A DNA stretch of 64,000 nucleotides from an uncultured Woeseiaceae bacterium (GTDB taxonomy: Bacteria > Pseudomonadota > Gammaproteobacteria > Steroidobacterales > Woeseiaceae): positions 1-64,000 of the forward strand of contig CAMYJB010000006.1 in the NCBI GenBank assembly GCA_947258565.1. The letters are read 5' to 3'. Under the pieces are notes generated by a model. The model saw nothing but the letters and a program-made list of their open reading frames with translations. It searched no databases and was not told the origin of the DNA. The first letter of the stretch is position 1; each line of letters begins with the position of its first letter. A program made the translations under genes and the position numbers. Shown piece by piece: positions 9,379 to 18,850 of the stretch.

Positions 9379-9780
9379 TTACTCGTCAGCGACCTCCGTC
9401 TCGAACTGCTGCAGTCCCTCGGCGAGGTAATCCGCGAGCAGCGGCGTTCCTACCAGGTACTCCGCGGTGTGGTCGGTCCAGCTTTCTTCGGCGAATTTCA
9501 GCGCCTCGTCCCACTCTTCCAGTGCATAGTCGCCTCGCCCGACCCACATCAGGGCGACCAGCGACATCTGCTGGTCCGGTTCGAGGTCGTCGATCGTGGT
9601 CTTCAGCTCCTGGTAGTAAGGATCGCCTGCGAAATCGGTGGCGAACTGCTCCGCCAGGTCCTCGTTCACGGCTTCGGCTTCGTCCTCTTCCGGAAACGTT
9701 ACATCCTCGCGTGTGTGAAATTCGTGCACCTTGTCGATAACGAACTGGACGATATCCGGATTCAGGTCTAGTGCGGGCAT
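9379..9780 (-). CDS. DUF3775 domain protein
   Basis: Acidic cytoplasmic protein of 133 residues. It matches the DUF3775 family in its LNPDIVQFVIDKVHEF start and the central LEPDQQMSLVALMWVGRGDY segment (about 67-86). There is no signal peptide or membrane segment. Function is unknown. It is convergent with the DUF457 gene (10 bp gap), and dodecin lies upstream on the same strand 171 bp away. Confidence 0.85.
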   Translation of the reverse strand: MPALDLNPDIVQFVIDKVHEFHTREDVTFPEEDEAEAVNEDLAEQFATDFAGDPYYQELKTTIDDLEPDQQMSLVALMWVGRGDYALEEWDEALKFAEESWTDHTAEYLVGTPLLADYLAEGLQQFETEVADE

Positions 9781-9951
9781 CTGGTTTCACCCCTGCTTTC
9801 CAGGCTGCGACGGCGGCATCGACGGCCATTCCCGCCGTTACCTATGCTCCTAGGTTTCTTCGTCCCGTCGCTACCGGCAATGCGTAGTTCTACCTAACTC
9901 CGCAGGCTTCCCGCCCGGCGGAGTGCGGTCCCTGGTCGGTGCAGGCCGGCG

Positions 9952-10155
9952 TCAATCGTCGAGTACGAAAGTGACCTTCATGTGTACGCGATATTCGCTG
10001 ACCGTGTCGCCCGCGACGACGACTTCCTGATCCTGTATCCAGGCGCCACGAACATTGTGCAGGGTCTTCACGGCCCGGCTTATCCCGGTCTTGATCGCAT
10101 CGTCGAAGCTTGTCGGCGATGCGGCGGTAAGCTCTGTGACTCTCGCTACTGACAT
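9952..10155 (-). CDS. Dodecin family protein
   Basis: Small flavin-binding protein that assembles into hollow dodecamers and is thought to store or buffer flavins. The 67 residues show the whole dodecin fold: VARVTELTAASPTSFDDAIK helix, ISRAVKTLHNVRGAWIQDQ with the Trp whose counterpart stacks on flavin in characterised dodecins, then the YRVHMKVTFVLDD strand at the C-terminus. A strong AGGAGG-type ribosome site precedes the ATG at 10155. A region of about 280 bp separates it from the divergent lipoprotein gene and must contain both promoters; I could not assign boxes. Confidence 0.93.
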   Translation of the reverse strand: MSVARVTELTAASPTSFDDAIKTGISRAVKTLHNVRGAWIQDQEVVVAGDTVSEYRVHMKVTFVLDD

Positions 10156-10435
10156 CCTGATCTCCTCCTCTCGTCATCCCTCGAACGATCCTAACAATCC
10201 CGAATACGCATTGACGATACGAGCTAGTGCCTAAGCGAATGCTCGTATAGACAAATGCGACTGAAAGGTTGATCCTGACAACGCCGTCGACAGGGCATAC
10301 TGCATCCATTCCGGCAGCGCCTTTTGCAGCAACCGGTGAGTTCACCGTCGCCGGATTGCGACAGAATTTCGCACGGAATGTGCCCGGGTTTCCGCTATAC
10401 TCCGCGCGTTTCTAGTTCTGAAAGCGTTTGGGCCA

Positions 10436-11920
10436 ATGACTTTCCGATTCGTTCGTTCACGGACAGCGTCAGCCGTGTGCTTATTCGTGCTTTGCGCGGC
10501 GTGTAGCGGCAACCCGCAACAGGAAAACGTGCAGTCGGGCGAGACGGCGCCGACCGGCGATTTCTTCATCGGCGGCCGCCCCGTCTATGCGCACCTCGTC
10601 AACGAGCGCGGCGGAAGCTGGGTGTTCACGACGATAACCGCATCTGATGCTGCCATCGATTCAGGATACCTCGTGCGACTGAACGACCTCACACCCGCGT
10701 TCGACACGCGCACCGCTGAATGCACGCCGCAGGTGTATCCTGCCTCACACCGTTGCAGTCCCGTCCACCCGTTTCGGGACAAAGATACCGGCATGCTCGA
10801 CAAGATCATCAACGGCGGTATCGCCGTCGGAACGGCAGGAAAGGTCACCGACATTTCACAGACGTATGAAACGACTTTCGACGAAAGCGCTTTCAACCAG
10901 GCCGTTGATGAGGCGTTGCTCAACTCCGGGCTGGCCAACCAGCGACGCCGGTTGATCTCGTTACTCGACGCCTATGAGCAGGAGGCGGCAGACGCGCGTG
11001 CCGAATTGGCAGACATGACGCAACGACTTTCGGCGACCCGCAACAGCACGAACCGCGTCGAACTCGATGTTCAGCCCAGCATTGACGGGCTCACCGGCTA
11101 CTATCAGGACGACATTGATTTCGCCGATCTGATCGAACTGAGGCTCGTGGCCGGCGACGACGTACCTTCGGTAAAGCTGGAGAAAGCGGACACATTGCCC
11201 TGCGATGCACGGCATTGCATGGCGGCAGCGGAAAGCGCGCTGCCCGCATTGCGCCGCGATATCCTGTCACACAGGCAGCGGCTGTCGGCGATGATGTCAC
11301 CCGGCGCCAGGGTCTACGACGTGGGGTGCGAAGACACCGCATACGGCCATTACCTGCTTGCAGTCAGCTGCCCGGAGCAAATCGTCGTCTCGGGCGGCAA
11401 TCCCGTCGAGTTGCCGGTTAACGTCACGATCCTGTCGCGGGACTTCGAAAAGCTGTTTCCAAGTGTCGACCTCGCCGATAAGCGCCTGCGCGTGTCCGTC
11501 AAGCATCATGCCGTTACGTTTACAAACACGACGGACGAATACATTACGCTTACCGCGCAGACGATCTACTACAACTCCATTGTCAACACGACATCGCTCC
11601 CGCTGGACATCCCGCCAGGTATCTCGATTACGCGGGACATCGACGAGTTCGTCTCGCAGTCCATCGACATCGAGTCGAGTTACCGGCAGATGACGCCCGA
11701 TAAGGCGGCCGGCACATCATTCCAGTTCGGTGTCGCCGTTCGTTACCGCGTCGCATCCGATCCGGACGAGAAGACGCTGCACGATATGCAATCGTTCAAC
11801 GTCGGCTGCGTGATCGAGAATCAGGTCGATCCGGGGTCGTGTGCGCCGTCGGCCTCAGCGGACGAAAAGCCGCAGCGCACGGCAAAACGATCGGGGCAGA
11901 CCAGCGCTCCTGCGATGTAG
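10436..11920 (+). CDS. Large lipoprotein of unknown function
   Basis: 494-residue predicted outer-membrane or periplasmic lipoprotein. The signal sequence ends in a lipobox (LCAACSG, Cys about residue 23). Residues about 165-205 form a helical, coiled-coil-like stretch (YEQEAADARAELADMTQRL). The C-terminal third is beta-rich with sequences such as LPLDIPPGISITRDIDEF. Several Cys residues (CTPQ, HRCSP, LPCDARHC, VGCEDT, VSCPE) suggest disulphides outside the cytoplasm. I do not recognise the family. A zinc-ribbon gene starts 4 bp after its stop, so the two are likely co-transcribed. Confidence 0.8.
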   Translation: MTFRFVRSRTASAVCLFVLCAACSGNPQQENVQSGETAPTGDFFIGGRPVYAHLVNERGGSWVFTTITASDAAIDSGYLVRLNDLTPAFDTRTAECTPQVYPASHRCSPVHPFRDKDTGMLDKIINGGIAVGTAGKVTDISQTYETTFDESAFNQAVDEALLNSGLANQRRRLISLLDAYEQEAADARAELADMTQRLSATRNSTNRVELDVQPSIDGLTGYYQDDIDFADLIELRLVAGDDVPSVKLEKADTLPCDARHCMAAAESALPALRRDILSHRQRLSAMMSPGARVYDVGCEDTAYGHYLLAVSCPEQIVVSGGNPVELPVNVTILSRDFEKLFPSVDLADKRLRVSVKHHAVTFTNTTDEYITLTAQTIYYNSIVNTTSLPLDIPPGISITRDIDEFVSQSIDIESSYRQMTPDKAAGTSFQFGVAVRYRVASDPDEKTLHDMQSFNVGCVIENQVDPGSCAPSASADEKPQRTAKRSGQTSAPAM

Positions 11921-11924
11921 GATC

Positions 11925-12101
11925 ATGCGCTCGTTCAATCTCGCGCCTGAGAAAAGGGGCAGCAGGGAAGAGGCTCTGAGTCGCTGCTGCAAGTGCTCGT
12001 ACGAATGGAAGGACGAGCCTTTCGGGCGCGCAAAACATGATACCTGTCCGAAGTGCGGCTCGGTTTACTGGCGGTGGCTCGACTATGAGCGGCGCGACTG
12101 A
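11925..12101 (+). CDS. Small zinc-ribbon protein (58 aa)
   Basis: Two metal-binding pairs, CCKCSYEW and DTCPKCGS, in a 58-residue protein make a one-domain zinc ribbon. ATG at 11925 follows the stop of the lipoprotein gene by 4 bp, overlapping the sequence TAGGA, which may serve as ribosome site. The frame is open further upstream (to 11841), but that part overlaps the lipoprotein gene and has no protein-like character. The role is unknown; small ribbons of this kind often bind nucleic acid or act as regulators. Confidence 0.75.
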   Translation: MRSFNLAPEKRGSREEALSRCCKCSYEWKDEPFGRAKHDTCPKCGSVYWRWLDYERRD

Positions 12102-12145
12102 GCGACTCATTGGCGCAGCCCGCCCGACGTGGTAAGTAGTACCCC

Positions 12146-13018
12146 ATGAAGTGGCAGGGACGACGACGCAGCTCCAACGTTACAGATGCACGTGGCAAGC
12201 GGGTCGCGGCCGGCTCGGCAGGATTGGCTACCATCCTCAACGTTGTCGGCCGGTCATTCGGCATCAAGGGCATCCTGGTCCTCGTCGCACTCGGTTTTGT
12301 CGGCTGGCAGATGGGGCTGCTCGATCCTGCGGCTATTCTGGGTGGTGGACAGGTTCAGGATGTTGGCTACCAGGCCACACCTGAAGAAGAGCGCCTGTTT
12401 GACTTCGTAACGGTCGTGCTGGCCGACACGGAGGACATCTGGCACGCGGAATTCAGGCGTCTCGGGCACGATTACGCTCCCCCCGAACTCGTGATCTACC
12501 GCGACCGGCTCCCCACGGGCTGCGGCATGGGCGATGCCCGAATGGGACCCTTCTATTGCCCGGCAGACCGCAAGATCTATATCGACCTGGGATTCTACCG
12601 CGCCCTCGAGAGCCAGTTCGAGGCGCCGGGTGATTTCGCGCAGGCCTACGTCATCGCCCACGAGGTGGGCCACCACGTGCAGAACCTTCTGGGTATTTCG
12701 AGCAGGGTCAGCGCCATGCGCGGCCAACCCGATTACAACCAGTATTCGGTGCGGCTCGAACTGCAGGCGGATTTTCTTGCCGGCGTCTGGGCGCGGCACA
12801 ACCAGCGCTACCTGGACCGGGGCGATATCGAGGAAGCGCTGCGCGCAGCCAACCAGATAGGCGACGACGCCATCCAGGCCAGGACGCGGGGCAAGGTGGT
12901 GCCGCACGCCTTCACGCACGGCACGTCGGAGCAAAGGATGCGCTGGTTCAGGCGCGGACTGGACAGCGGCCGCATGGAAGCCGGCGATACATTCGATATT
13001 GCCTACGAGAGCTTATGA
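12146..13018 (+). CDS. ypfJ: YpfJ-family neutral zinc metallopeptidase
   Basis: Membrane-anchored zinc protease of 290 residues. MKWQGRRRSSNVTDARG is the conserved N-terminus of the family. A single transmembrane helix at about residues 46-66 is followed by a periplasmic or cytoplasmic catalytic domain with the zinc motif HEVGHHVQN (about 172-180) and downstream LELQADFLAGVWA, whose acidic residue is the probable third ligand. Length fits the family (about 280-300). Substrates are unknown. The gene begins 44 bp after the zinc-ribbon gene on the same strand. Confidence 0.93.
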   Translation: MKWQGRRRSSNVTDARGKRVAAGSAGLATILNVVGRSFGIKGILVLVALGFVGWQMGLLDPAAILGGGQVQDVGYQATPEEERLFDFVTVVLADTEDIWHAEFRRLGHDYAPPELVIYRDRLPTGCGMGDARMGPFYCPADRKIYIDLGFYRALESQFEAPGDFAQAYVIAHEVGHHVQNLLGISSRVSAMRGQPDYNQYSVRLELQADFLAGVWARHNQRYLDRGDIEEALRAANQIGDDAIQARTRGKVVPHAFTHGTSEQRMRWFRRGLDSGRMEAGDTFDIAYESL

Positions 13019-13112
13019 CCGGGATGATCGCCGCGTCCGGTTAGCAGTCAAATACGCTCAAATTGCGAGAAGAAGACAGCATGTTTCAATGCCTCGCCAG
13101 GTCGACTGGGCC

Positions 13113-13793
13113 TTAGCGGTAGCCCTTCGGGTCCAGCCGGAACCGGTACGGCCTGCCGGCATCTTCGCCGGCGTAGTCGACCCCGACGCGCGGGCCTGCG
13201 CTGATAAACGCATCATCGACTTGCAGGCCGTGGTCCTCGATCCGGATCGGGCCATCCAGCAGGCTGCTCCCGGTGAGCGCGGTCGTGATGCCCAGCGCCT
13301 GTGCGACAGTACCCGGGCCCGCCAGCAGCGAACGGTCAGCATGCCGTTTGCCCCGCCGTTGCAGGATTGTCGGGAGCCCGGAATGCAGCCCGGCCGCCCT
13401 TACGAGCACCGCATGCGGCACGCCGCTAACATTGGTAACGACATTGAAGAGATGGTGAATGCCGTAGCAAAGATAGACATAGGCCACGCCGCCCGGGCCG
13501 TACATCGGCTCGGTCCTGCGAGTCCTGCGATCAGCGTAGGCATGGCTCGCCTTGTCAGTGACGCCGGCATAGGCTTCGGTCTCGGTAATGACCACGGAGG
13601 TGCGCCGCCCCCCGATCTCCGTGCGCAGCACCTTGCCGAGCAGATCGCGACTGACGGCGACAACGTCGTCACGAAGATAAAATGACTGTGGAAGAACTTC
13701 CGCGCGAATCACGGGTTTTGGCGATTCCGGCACGGCAGGCGGCAGCCCCCGGCACGGGAGTGCCGCGCCCTGGAAATTGATTGCAGCAGACAC
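13113..13793 (-). CDS. DNA-3-methyladenine glycosylase (AAG/MPG family)
   Basis: Base-excision repair enzyme that removes alkylated purines and hypoxanthine. The product of up to 226 residues contains LPQSFYLRDDVVAVSRDLLGK, then ITETEAYAGVTDKASHAY with the catalytic Glu, and the GPGGVAYVYLCYGIHHLFNVV segment that forms the DNA-binding face. All are hallmarks of the family. The start is uncertain: GTG at 13793 gives a 27-residue low-complexity leader, while a GTG at 13712 starts just before the conserved fold. The gene stands alone, divergent from the cytochrome c'-like lipoprotein gene. Confidence 0.93.
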   Translation of the reverse strand: MSAAINFQGAALPCRGLPPAVPESPKPVIRAEVLPQSFYLRDDVVAVSRDLLGKVLRTEIGGRRTSVVITETEAYAGVTDKASHAYADRRTRRTEPMYGPGGVAYVYLCYGIHHLFNVVTNVSGVPHAVLVRAAGLHSGLPTILQRRGKRHADRSLLAGPGTVAQALGITTALTGSSLLDGPIRIEDHGLQVDDAFISAGPRVGVDYAGEDAGRPYRFRLDPKGYR

Positions 13794-13875
13794 ACTTTCC
13801 GGCTGCCTTTTTGGTTAAACTTCGTATAGATTCTACGCAATAATGAAATAACCGGTACCTGGCCTGGGGATAACT

Positions 13876-14331
13876 ATGAAATTGCATGCGCTTTTGATGG
13901 TCGGATTGGCTCTGTGCATAACAGGTTGCGCCGAGAAAAAGGAACCGGCGCCTGAGCCCGGGGTCGAGCAGCAGGCAGCACCAGCGGCCGAGACGCCTCC
14001 GGCCGAGACGCCTGCCGCGGGAGAAGAGAGCGTCCGCGACGCGGAATTCATCGAGCACATGCATGCCCATGCCGAGCAACTGGACAACCTGAATTTCGCT
14101 CTGGACGACGGCGACCTGCCAAGAGCGCTGACGGCCGCGTACTGGCTGTCGGGACACCAGGAGGTCAGCGGCATACGCGAGGAATGGCGCCCCTATCTGA
14201 ACGGCATGCGCGAGGCGGCCAAGGCCATAGAGGAGGCCAAGGATCTGGAGGCCGCACGTATTGCGGCGGCACGGATCAACGAGCAGTGCCAGGGCTGCCA
14301 CGCTGCCGCGGGCGTCTCGAATCAACAATAG
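13876..14331 (+). CDS. Cytochrome c'-like lipoprotein
   Basis: 151-residue lipoprotein with a signal peptide and lipobox LCITGCAE (Cys about residue 16). An Ala/Pro/Glu-rich linker (about 20-50) precedes a helical domain. The single haem-attachment motif CQGCH lies only about 10 residues from the C-terminus, the arrangement of class II (c'-type, four-helix) cytochromes. Function could be electron transfer or NO/CO binding; the sequence does not decide. A ribosome site is not obvious (GGGGATAACT upstream). No operon partner is evident; the pseudokinase gene begins 171 bp further. Confidence 0.8.
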   Translation: MKLHALLMVGLALCITGCAEKKEPAPEPGVEQQAAPAAETPPAETPAAGEESVRDAEFIEHMHAHAEQLDNLNFALDDGDLPRALTAAYWLSGHQEVSGIREEWRPYLNGMREAAKAIEEAKDLEAARIAAARINEQCQGCHAAAGVSNQQ

Positions 14332-14502
14332 ACTGGCCGCGGGCCCCGTATCCACCCGGGCCGGTTGAAAGTGATAAACTGAAAGCCGAGGGCTAGGGCC
14401 GTACCCGAAAACGACAAGAGGCGGCGAGCCCGACATCGATCGGTCTCAATCCCGTACTACGCCGGAGGCGACTTCCGGTCGAGCGCCTGACCCCGTGTCC
14501 AC

Positions 14503-16263
14503 ATGGCGGACCTGGTAATGACCACACTGGAACTCGGTCACGAGCAACAAGCAGTTCAATCCGACCGGCGCCTCGTCGCCGGCCGCTACCGCCTGCGTGC
14601 GCAGATCGGTCGCGGACGGCTGGGCGAAATCTACGAAGCGGAGGACGAGGGTTATCGTGAGCTGGGTGTCGGACGCCGCGTGGCGATACAGCTGCTGCCG
14701 GACAGGATTGCCCTCGACCAGGGACTCTTCAGCAAGCTGAAACTGGGCTTCACCGTGCTCCGCGCGGGTTCGCACCCGAACATCGTCTCGTACTCCGACT
14801 GCGACCACGACGGGAAATTCGGCTATCTCGTCATGGAACGCCTTGATGGCGCCTCGTTGCGCTTCGTGCTCGACGATGTGACCACACTGCCGCTCGATGA
14901 GGCGCTTCCGGTTGTCCGGGCGATAGGTGATGCACTGCAGTTCCTGCACGCCAAATCGATGGTTCACGGTCAATTGACGGCAGAGAATGTCTTCATAACC
15001 GAAGACCTCGACGTATGCCTTCTCGACGTGGTGCCCCTGGATTCCGCGTCGACCATTCTGCGCGGCGTCGCGTCTCGGGATCCATTCAATCGCGCCGATT
15101 CCAGCGACGATATATACGCGCTCGCCTGCCTGACCTATGAAATTCTTGCAGGTAAGCATCCATTCAACTTCCACTCGCCGGCCGAGGCGAGTCTCGCCGG
15201 GGTCAAACCGGCCCGTATCCGTTCGCTACCGGAGAAACAGTGGAGCGCGATCAGTCGCGCCCTGGCATTCGACCGCGACGAACGGCCCGCGACCGTCAGA
15301 GACTTTCTCGCAGAACTGGGCGTTACCGGCACCGAGCGGCTGCGGCCCTCGGAAAGCAGGCCAGTCGATCGCACCGCTGCGACGAAGACAACGGCGAACG
15401 ATGCAGCACCGGACAAACAGCCGGCCAGCCCCGCAAGCAGTAGCGCCGCTCCCGCGCAGGTCGCGCCGGCGGTCGTAACCGGGCCGGCACCGCGGGACGA
15501 AAAGCGGCAAAAAATTGCGCGTGCACGACGCAATCGTGCCAGCCGCATACGGTCGTTCTTCCTGGCCATCGCCCTGGCCGTCCTGAGCGCATGGTATTTC
15601 TACGGGCAACCGGGCGACGACATTGCCAATCTGCCCGCGCTGGTCGATGCGTATCTCGATCCCGCGCCCGTCGAGAGCAGCACTGCCGAGCCGGTCATTC
15701 CAGTAGAGCACGATACGAGCGCTGCGGCCGAACCCACCGTGACCTCGGACGAACTGAAACCTCCGCTTGAAGCCGTTGCACAGGCTGCGCCCGATACGGC
15801 TGGTGAACCGTCCCCGAGCCCGGACGCGGAGCCTCTGTCGGAACCCATCCCCGACGCGGCTACGGAGTCCGGTGCGGCAGCACTGGGGACCGAAGCGGCC
15901 GCAGATTCCGAGGCGACGGCCGATGTTCCGGGGGGCACGTTGATACAGTCCTTCGTGACCGTCTATGAACGTGACGGCGCAGCGCGCATCGCGTTTCGGC
16001 AGCCGGTCGGCACCACCGGTGCGCTGTTCTGGTGGACAGGCGATCACACCGCCGTTGCCGATACCGACTACATCGCCCTGGACCCGCCCGTCATCGCGTT
16101 TGGCTCGGGTGAAGAAGCGGAGACACTCCACGTCCCTCTCGTCAATGACAGCCTGCCGGAGACTCGCGAAACGTTCTATGTTTTCCTGGGGCAGCGCAGC
16201 ATCGAATCGGGGCAGCTCGAGCCCATCGCGCGGATTCGTGTCGACGTCAACGACGACGACTAA
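14503..16263 (+). CDS. Membrane pseudokinase with extracytoplasmic Calx-beta domain
   Basis: 586 residues. Residues about 28-275 have the Ser/Thr kinase fold: glycine loop GRGRLGE (36-42), LVMERLDG hinge, DDIYALACLTYEILAGKHPF helix F, and ERPATVRDFL at the end. Key catalytic residues are replaced: the beta3 VAIK lysine is Gln63 (VAIQ), HRD is HGQ (155-157, the catalytic Asp is Gln), and DFG is DVV (175-177). Asn162 and Asp175 remain. A Pro/Ala-rich linker precedes one transmembrane helix (about 351-368). After an acidic linker comes a Calx-beta-like domain (about 475-586, TVYERDGAARIAF and NDSLPETRETFYVFL). ATG 14503 or 14518 may be the start. Likely a signalling scaffold rather than an enzyme. 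The next gene is a GH3 glucosidase 36 bp downstream. Confidence 0.82.
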   Translation: MADLVMTTLELGHEQQAVQSDRRLVAGRYRLRAQIGRGRLGEIYEAEDEGYRELGVGRRVAIQLLPDRIALDQGLFSKLKLGFTVLRAGSHPNIVSYSDCDHDGKFGYLVMERLDGASLRFVLDDVTTLPLDEALPVVRAIGDALQFLHAKSMVHGQLTAENVFITEDLDVCLLDVVPLDSASTILRGVASRDPFNRADSSDDIYALACLTYEILAGKHPFNFHSPAEASLAGVKPARIRSLPEKQWSAISRALAFDRDERPATVRDFLAELGVTGTERLRPSESRPVDRTAATKTTANDAAPDKQPASPASSSAAPAQVAPAVVTGPAPRDEKRQKIARARRNRASRIRSFFLAIALAVLSAWYFYGQPGDDIANLPALVDAYLDPAPVESSTAEPVIPVEHDTSAAAEPTVTSDELKPPLEAVAQAAPDTAGEPSPSPDAEPLSEPIPDAATESGAAALGTEAAADSEATADVPGGTLIQSFVTVYERDGAARIAFRQPVGTTGALFWWTGDHTAVADTDYIALDPPVIAFGSGEEAETLHVPLVNDSLPETRETFYVFLGQRSIESGQLEPIARIRVDVNDDD

Positions 16264-16299
16264 GCAGATCAGCACACGTTTTAGAGGGGTAACAGCATC

Positions 16300-18804
16300 G
16301 TGCGAATGCCCGCCCTGGTAATTGCCGGACTTCTGGCATCAGCCCCGGTCATTGCACACGCGGATGCAGCCGCGTTGACCCACGAAGAAGCAGACCAGCG
16401 CGTCGAGTCCCTGCTCCGGCAAATGACCCTGGAAGAGAAGATCGACCTTATCGCGGGTGTCGACTTCTTCTACCTGCGCGGCGTCCCCAGGCTGGGTGTA
16501 CCGCGGCTCAGGATGGTGGACGGGCCGATGGGCGTGCGCAACGACGGCCCGGCAACGGCTTTCGGTGGCGGCATCGCCCTGGCCGCCACCTGGAACACCG
16601 AACTTGCTGAACGCATCGGGGTCGAGTTCGGCCGGGACACACGCGCAAAGGGTGGCCATTTCCTGCTTGCGCCCGGCGTCAATATCTACCGGGCGCCCAT
16701 CGCGGCGCGCAACTTCGAATACTTCGGCGAGGATCCGTTCCTCGCGTCGCGCATGGCCGTTAGTTTCATTGACGGTGTACAAAGCCAGGGCGTGGCCGCC
16801 ACGGTCAAGCATTACGTGGCCAACAATTCCGAATTCGATCGCAACAACACGGATTCGGTCGTTGACGAACGCGCGCTGCGTGAAATTTACCTGCCCGCTT
16901 TCGAGGCGGCGGTGAAGGAGGCGCACGTTGCCGCCATCATGGATGGCTACAACCTGACTAACGGTTTGTACATGTCGCAACACGCGTACCTCAATGACAC
17001 TGTCGCAAAGCAGGAGTGGGGTTTCCGCGGCGTCATCATGTCCGACTGGATATCGACCTACGACGCGATCGGCGCGGCCAACGGCGGGCTGGATATCGAA
17101 ATGCCCGAAGGCAGCCAGTTCAATCGTGAAAAACTCCTGCCCGCGATCGAGTCCGGCAAGGTCAGCATGGCAACGCTCGACGACAAGGTGCGGCGCATCC
17201 TGCGTGTCGCCGTCACCTTTGGCTGGCTCGACCGTGAACAACTCGACCGTTCCATTCCGCGCTACAACCTGCAAGGTCGCGCAGCGGCCCTGCAGGGGGC
17301 TCGCGAAGGCATGGTGCTGCTCAGGAATGAGAACGCTGTGCTGCCGCTCGATCGCGACAGCGTAAAGTCCATCCTCGTCGTCGGTCCGAATGGACACCCG
17401 GCCGTGACGGGCGGGGGTGGCAGCTCGAAGGTCGAGCCCTTCAATGCGGTGAGCATTCTCGAGGGCATGGCGGACGTCGCGGGCAATTCAACAACGATCC
17501 ATTACGCGAGCGGCCTGCCGAGCCTGGACGAAATGGTTTTTGGCACGGAATTCAGCACATCGGCGGACGGCGGCGAAATTGGTCTGCGCGCGGAGTATTT
17601 TGCGACAGAGGATCTGTCCGGGGATCCCGTGCTGACGCGAGTCGAGCCACGTATCGCCATCGGATCGGGATCTTCACGGTATCCGGAAGGCACGCTGTCG
17701 GAACGCTGGACGGGCTTCTACATGGCGTCCGACAAGGGTGTTTATGATGTCTTCGTTGCGGCGTCCGGAGACGGCGGCGGCTTCTACCGCCTGTTCGTGG
17801 ACGACGAACCGGTGATCGACAACTGGGCGCTGAACAGGGCGCTTGTCGATTACGTGACGCTACAACTCGAAAGCGGCGCCCACAAGATCGTCCTCGAGCA
17901 TCACGGGCGACAGAAGTGGCCCGGCGCGCGCCTCCAGCTCGGCATTTCCCGACACGGCGCCCGAGTCGATGCTGCGGCCAAAGAACTCGCTGCACGTGTC
18001 GATGCCGTCGTAGTCGCGGCGGGCTTCGACGCGTCGACCGAATCCGAGGGCGCCGACCGGACGTTCCGTCTGCCCCCGGGACAGGACGAGCTGATCGGGG
18101 ACATGGCTGCGGCAAACGAGCGGACCGCCGTCGTGATGATATCCGGCGGCGCTGTCGATACGAACGGCTGGCTGCACCGGGTGCCGGCGCTGCTGCAGGC
18201 ATGGTTCCCGGGCCAGGAGGGCGGCACCGCGGTCGCCGAGATTCTGATGGGTGATGTGAACCCGTCCGGACGACTGCCCGCGACGTTCGAGCAGCGCTTG
18301 GAGGACAATCCGGCATACGAGTACTACTACCCGGAGCCGAATGCATCGAGGATCGATTACAAGGAAGGCATATTCGTCGGCTACCGGGGCTTCGAAAACC
18401 ACGGTGTTGCCTCACTCTATCCGTTTGGGCACGGCCTGTCCTACACGAACTTCGATTACGGCAAGCTCACCGTCACTCCGGGAACAACCAGCGATGGCAA
18501 CGTCGAGGTATCGTTCGAACTGACGAACACCGGCGATCGCGCCGGCGCCGAGGTCGCGCAGGTCTACGTCGCCGATTCGCACGCTGAAGTCCCGCGGCCA
18601 CCGAAGGAGCTGAAGGGATTCGTGAAGGCACACCTTGATCCGGGCGAGACGCGACGCGTGAGCGTCAATCTTGACCGCCGCTCGTTCGCTTACTACGACG
18701 TCGGGCGCGGAGACTGGACTGTCGCGCCGGGGGAGTTCGAAATACTGGTAGGCCGATCCAGCGCGATCATCGAACTGCGCCGGAAACTAACGTTTACAAA
18801 GTGA
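16300..18804 (+). CDS. Secreted glycoside hydrolase family 3 beta-glucosidase with PA14 domain
   Basis: Hydrolyses beta-linked glucosides or related sugars outside the cytoplasm. 834 residues with a signal peptide (about 1-22, ending VIAHADA). The GH3 barrel has the nucleophile in GVIMSDWISTYD (Asp249), preceded by ATVKHYVANNSEFDRN. A PA14-type insertion (about 425-565, starting GLRAEYFATEDLSG) splits the alpha/beta sandwich domain, as in bacterial BglX-like enzymes. A fibronectin-III-like C-terminal domain includes YPFGHGLSYTNF and GAEVAQVYV. The GTG at 16300 has a GAGGGG ribosome site. It follows the pseudokinase gene closely and may share its transcript. Confidence 0.95.
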   Translation: MRMPALVIAGLLASAPVIAHADAAALTHEEADQRVESLLRQMTLEEKIDLIAGVDFFYLRGVPRLGVPRLRMVDGPMGVRNDGPATAFGGGIALAATWNTELAERIGVEFGRDTRAKGGHFLLAPGVNIYRAPIAARNFEYFGEDPFLASRMAVSFIDGVQSQGVAATVKHYVANNSEFDRNNTDSVVDERALREIYLPAFEAAVKEAHVAAIMDGYNLTNGLYMSQHAYLNDTVAKQEWGFRGVIMSDWISTYDAIGAANGGLDIEMPEGSQFNREKLLPAIESGKVSMATLDDKVRRILRVAVTFGWLDREQLDRSIPRYNLQGRAAALQGAREGMVLLRNENAVLPLDRDSVKSILVVGPNGHPAVTGGGGSSKVEPFNAVSILEGMADVAGNSTTIHYASGLPSLDEMVFGTEFSTSADGGEIGLRAEYFATEDLSGDPVLTRVEPRIAIGSGSSRYPEGTLSERWTGFYMASDKGVYDVFVAASGDGGGFYRLFVDDEPVIDNWALNRALVDYVTLQLESGAHKIVLEHHGRQKWPGARLQLGISRHGARVDAAAKELAARVDAVVVAAGFDASTESEGADRTFRLPPGQDELIGDMAAANERTAVVMISGGAVDTNGWLHRVPALLQAWFPGQEGGTAVAEILMGDVNPSGRLPATFEQRLEDNPAYEYYYPEPNASRIDYKEGIFVGYRGFENHGVASLYPFGHGLSYTNFDYGKLTVTPGTTSDGNVEVSFELTNTGDRAGAEVAQVYVADSHAEVPRPPKELKGFVKAHLDPGETRRVSVNLDRRSFAYYDVGRGDWTVAPGEFEILVGRSSAIIELRRKLTFTK

Positions 18805-18850
18805 AGCCCGCCCTGGTGTAGACTGGAGTTCGGTCAACAGGACCACAGCG

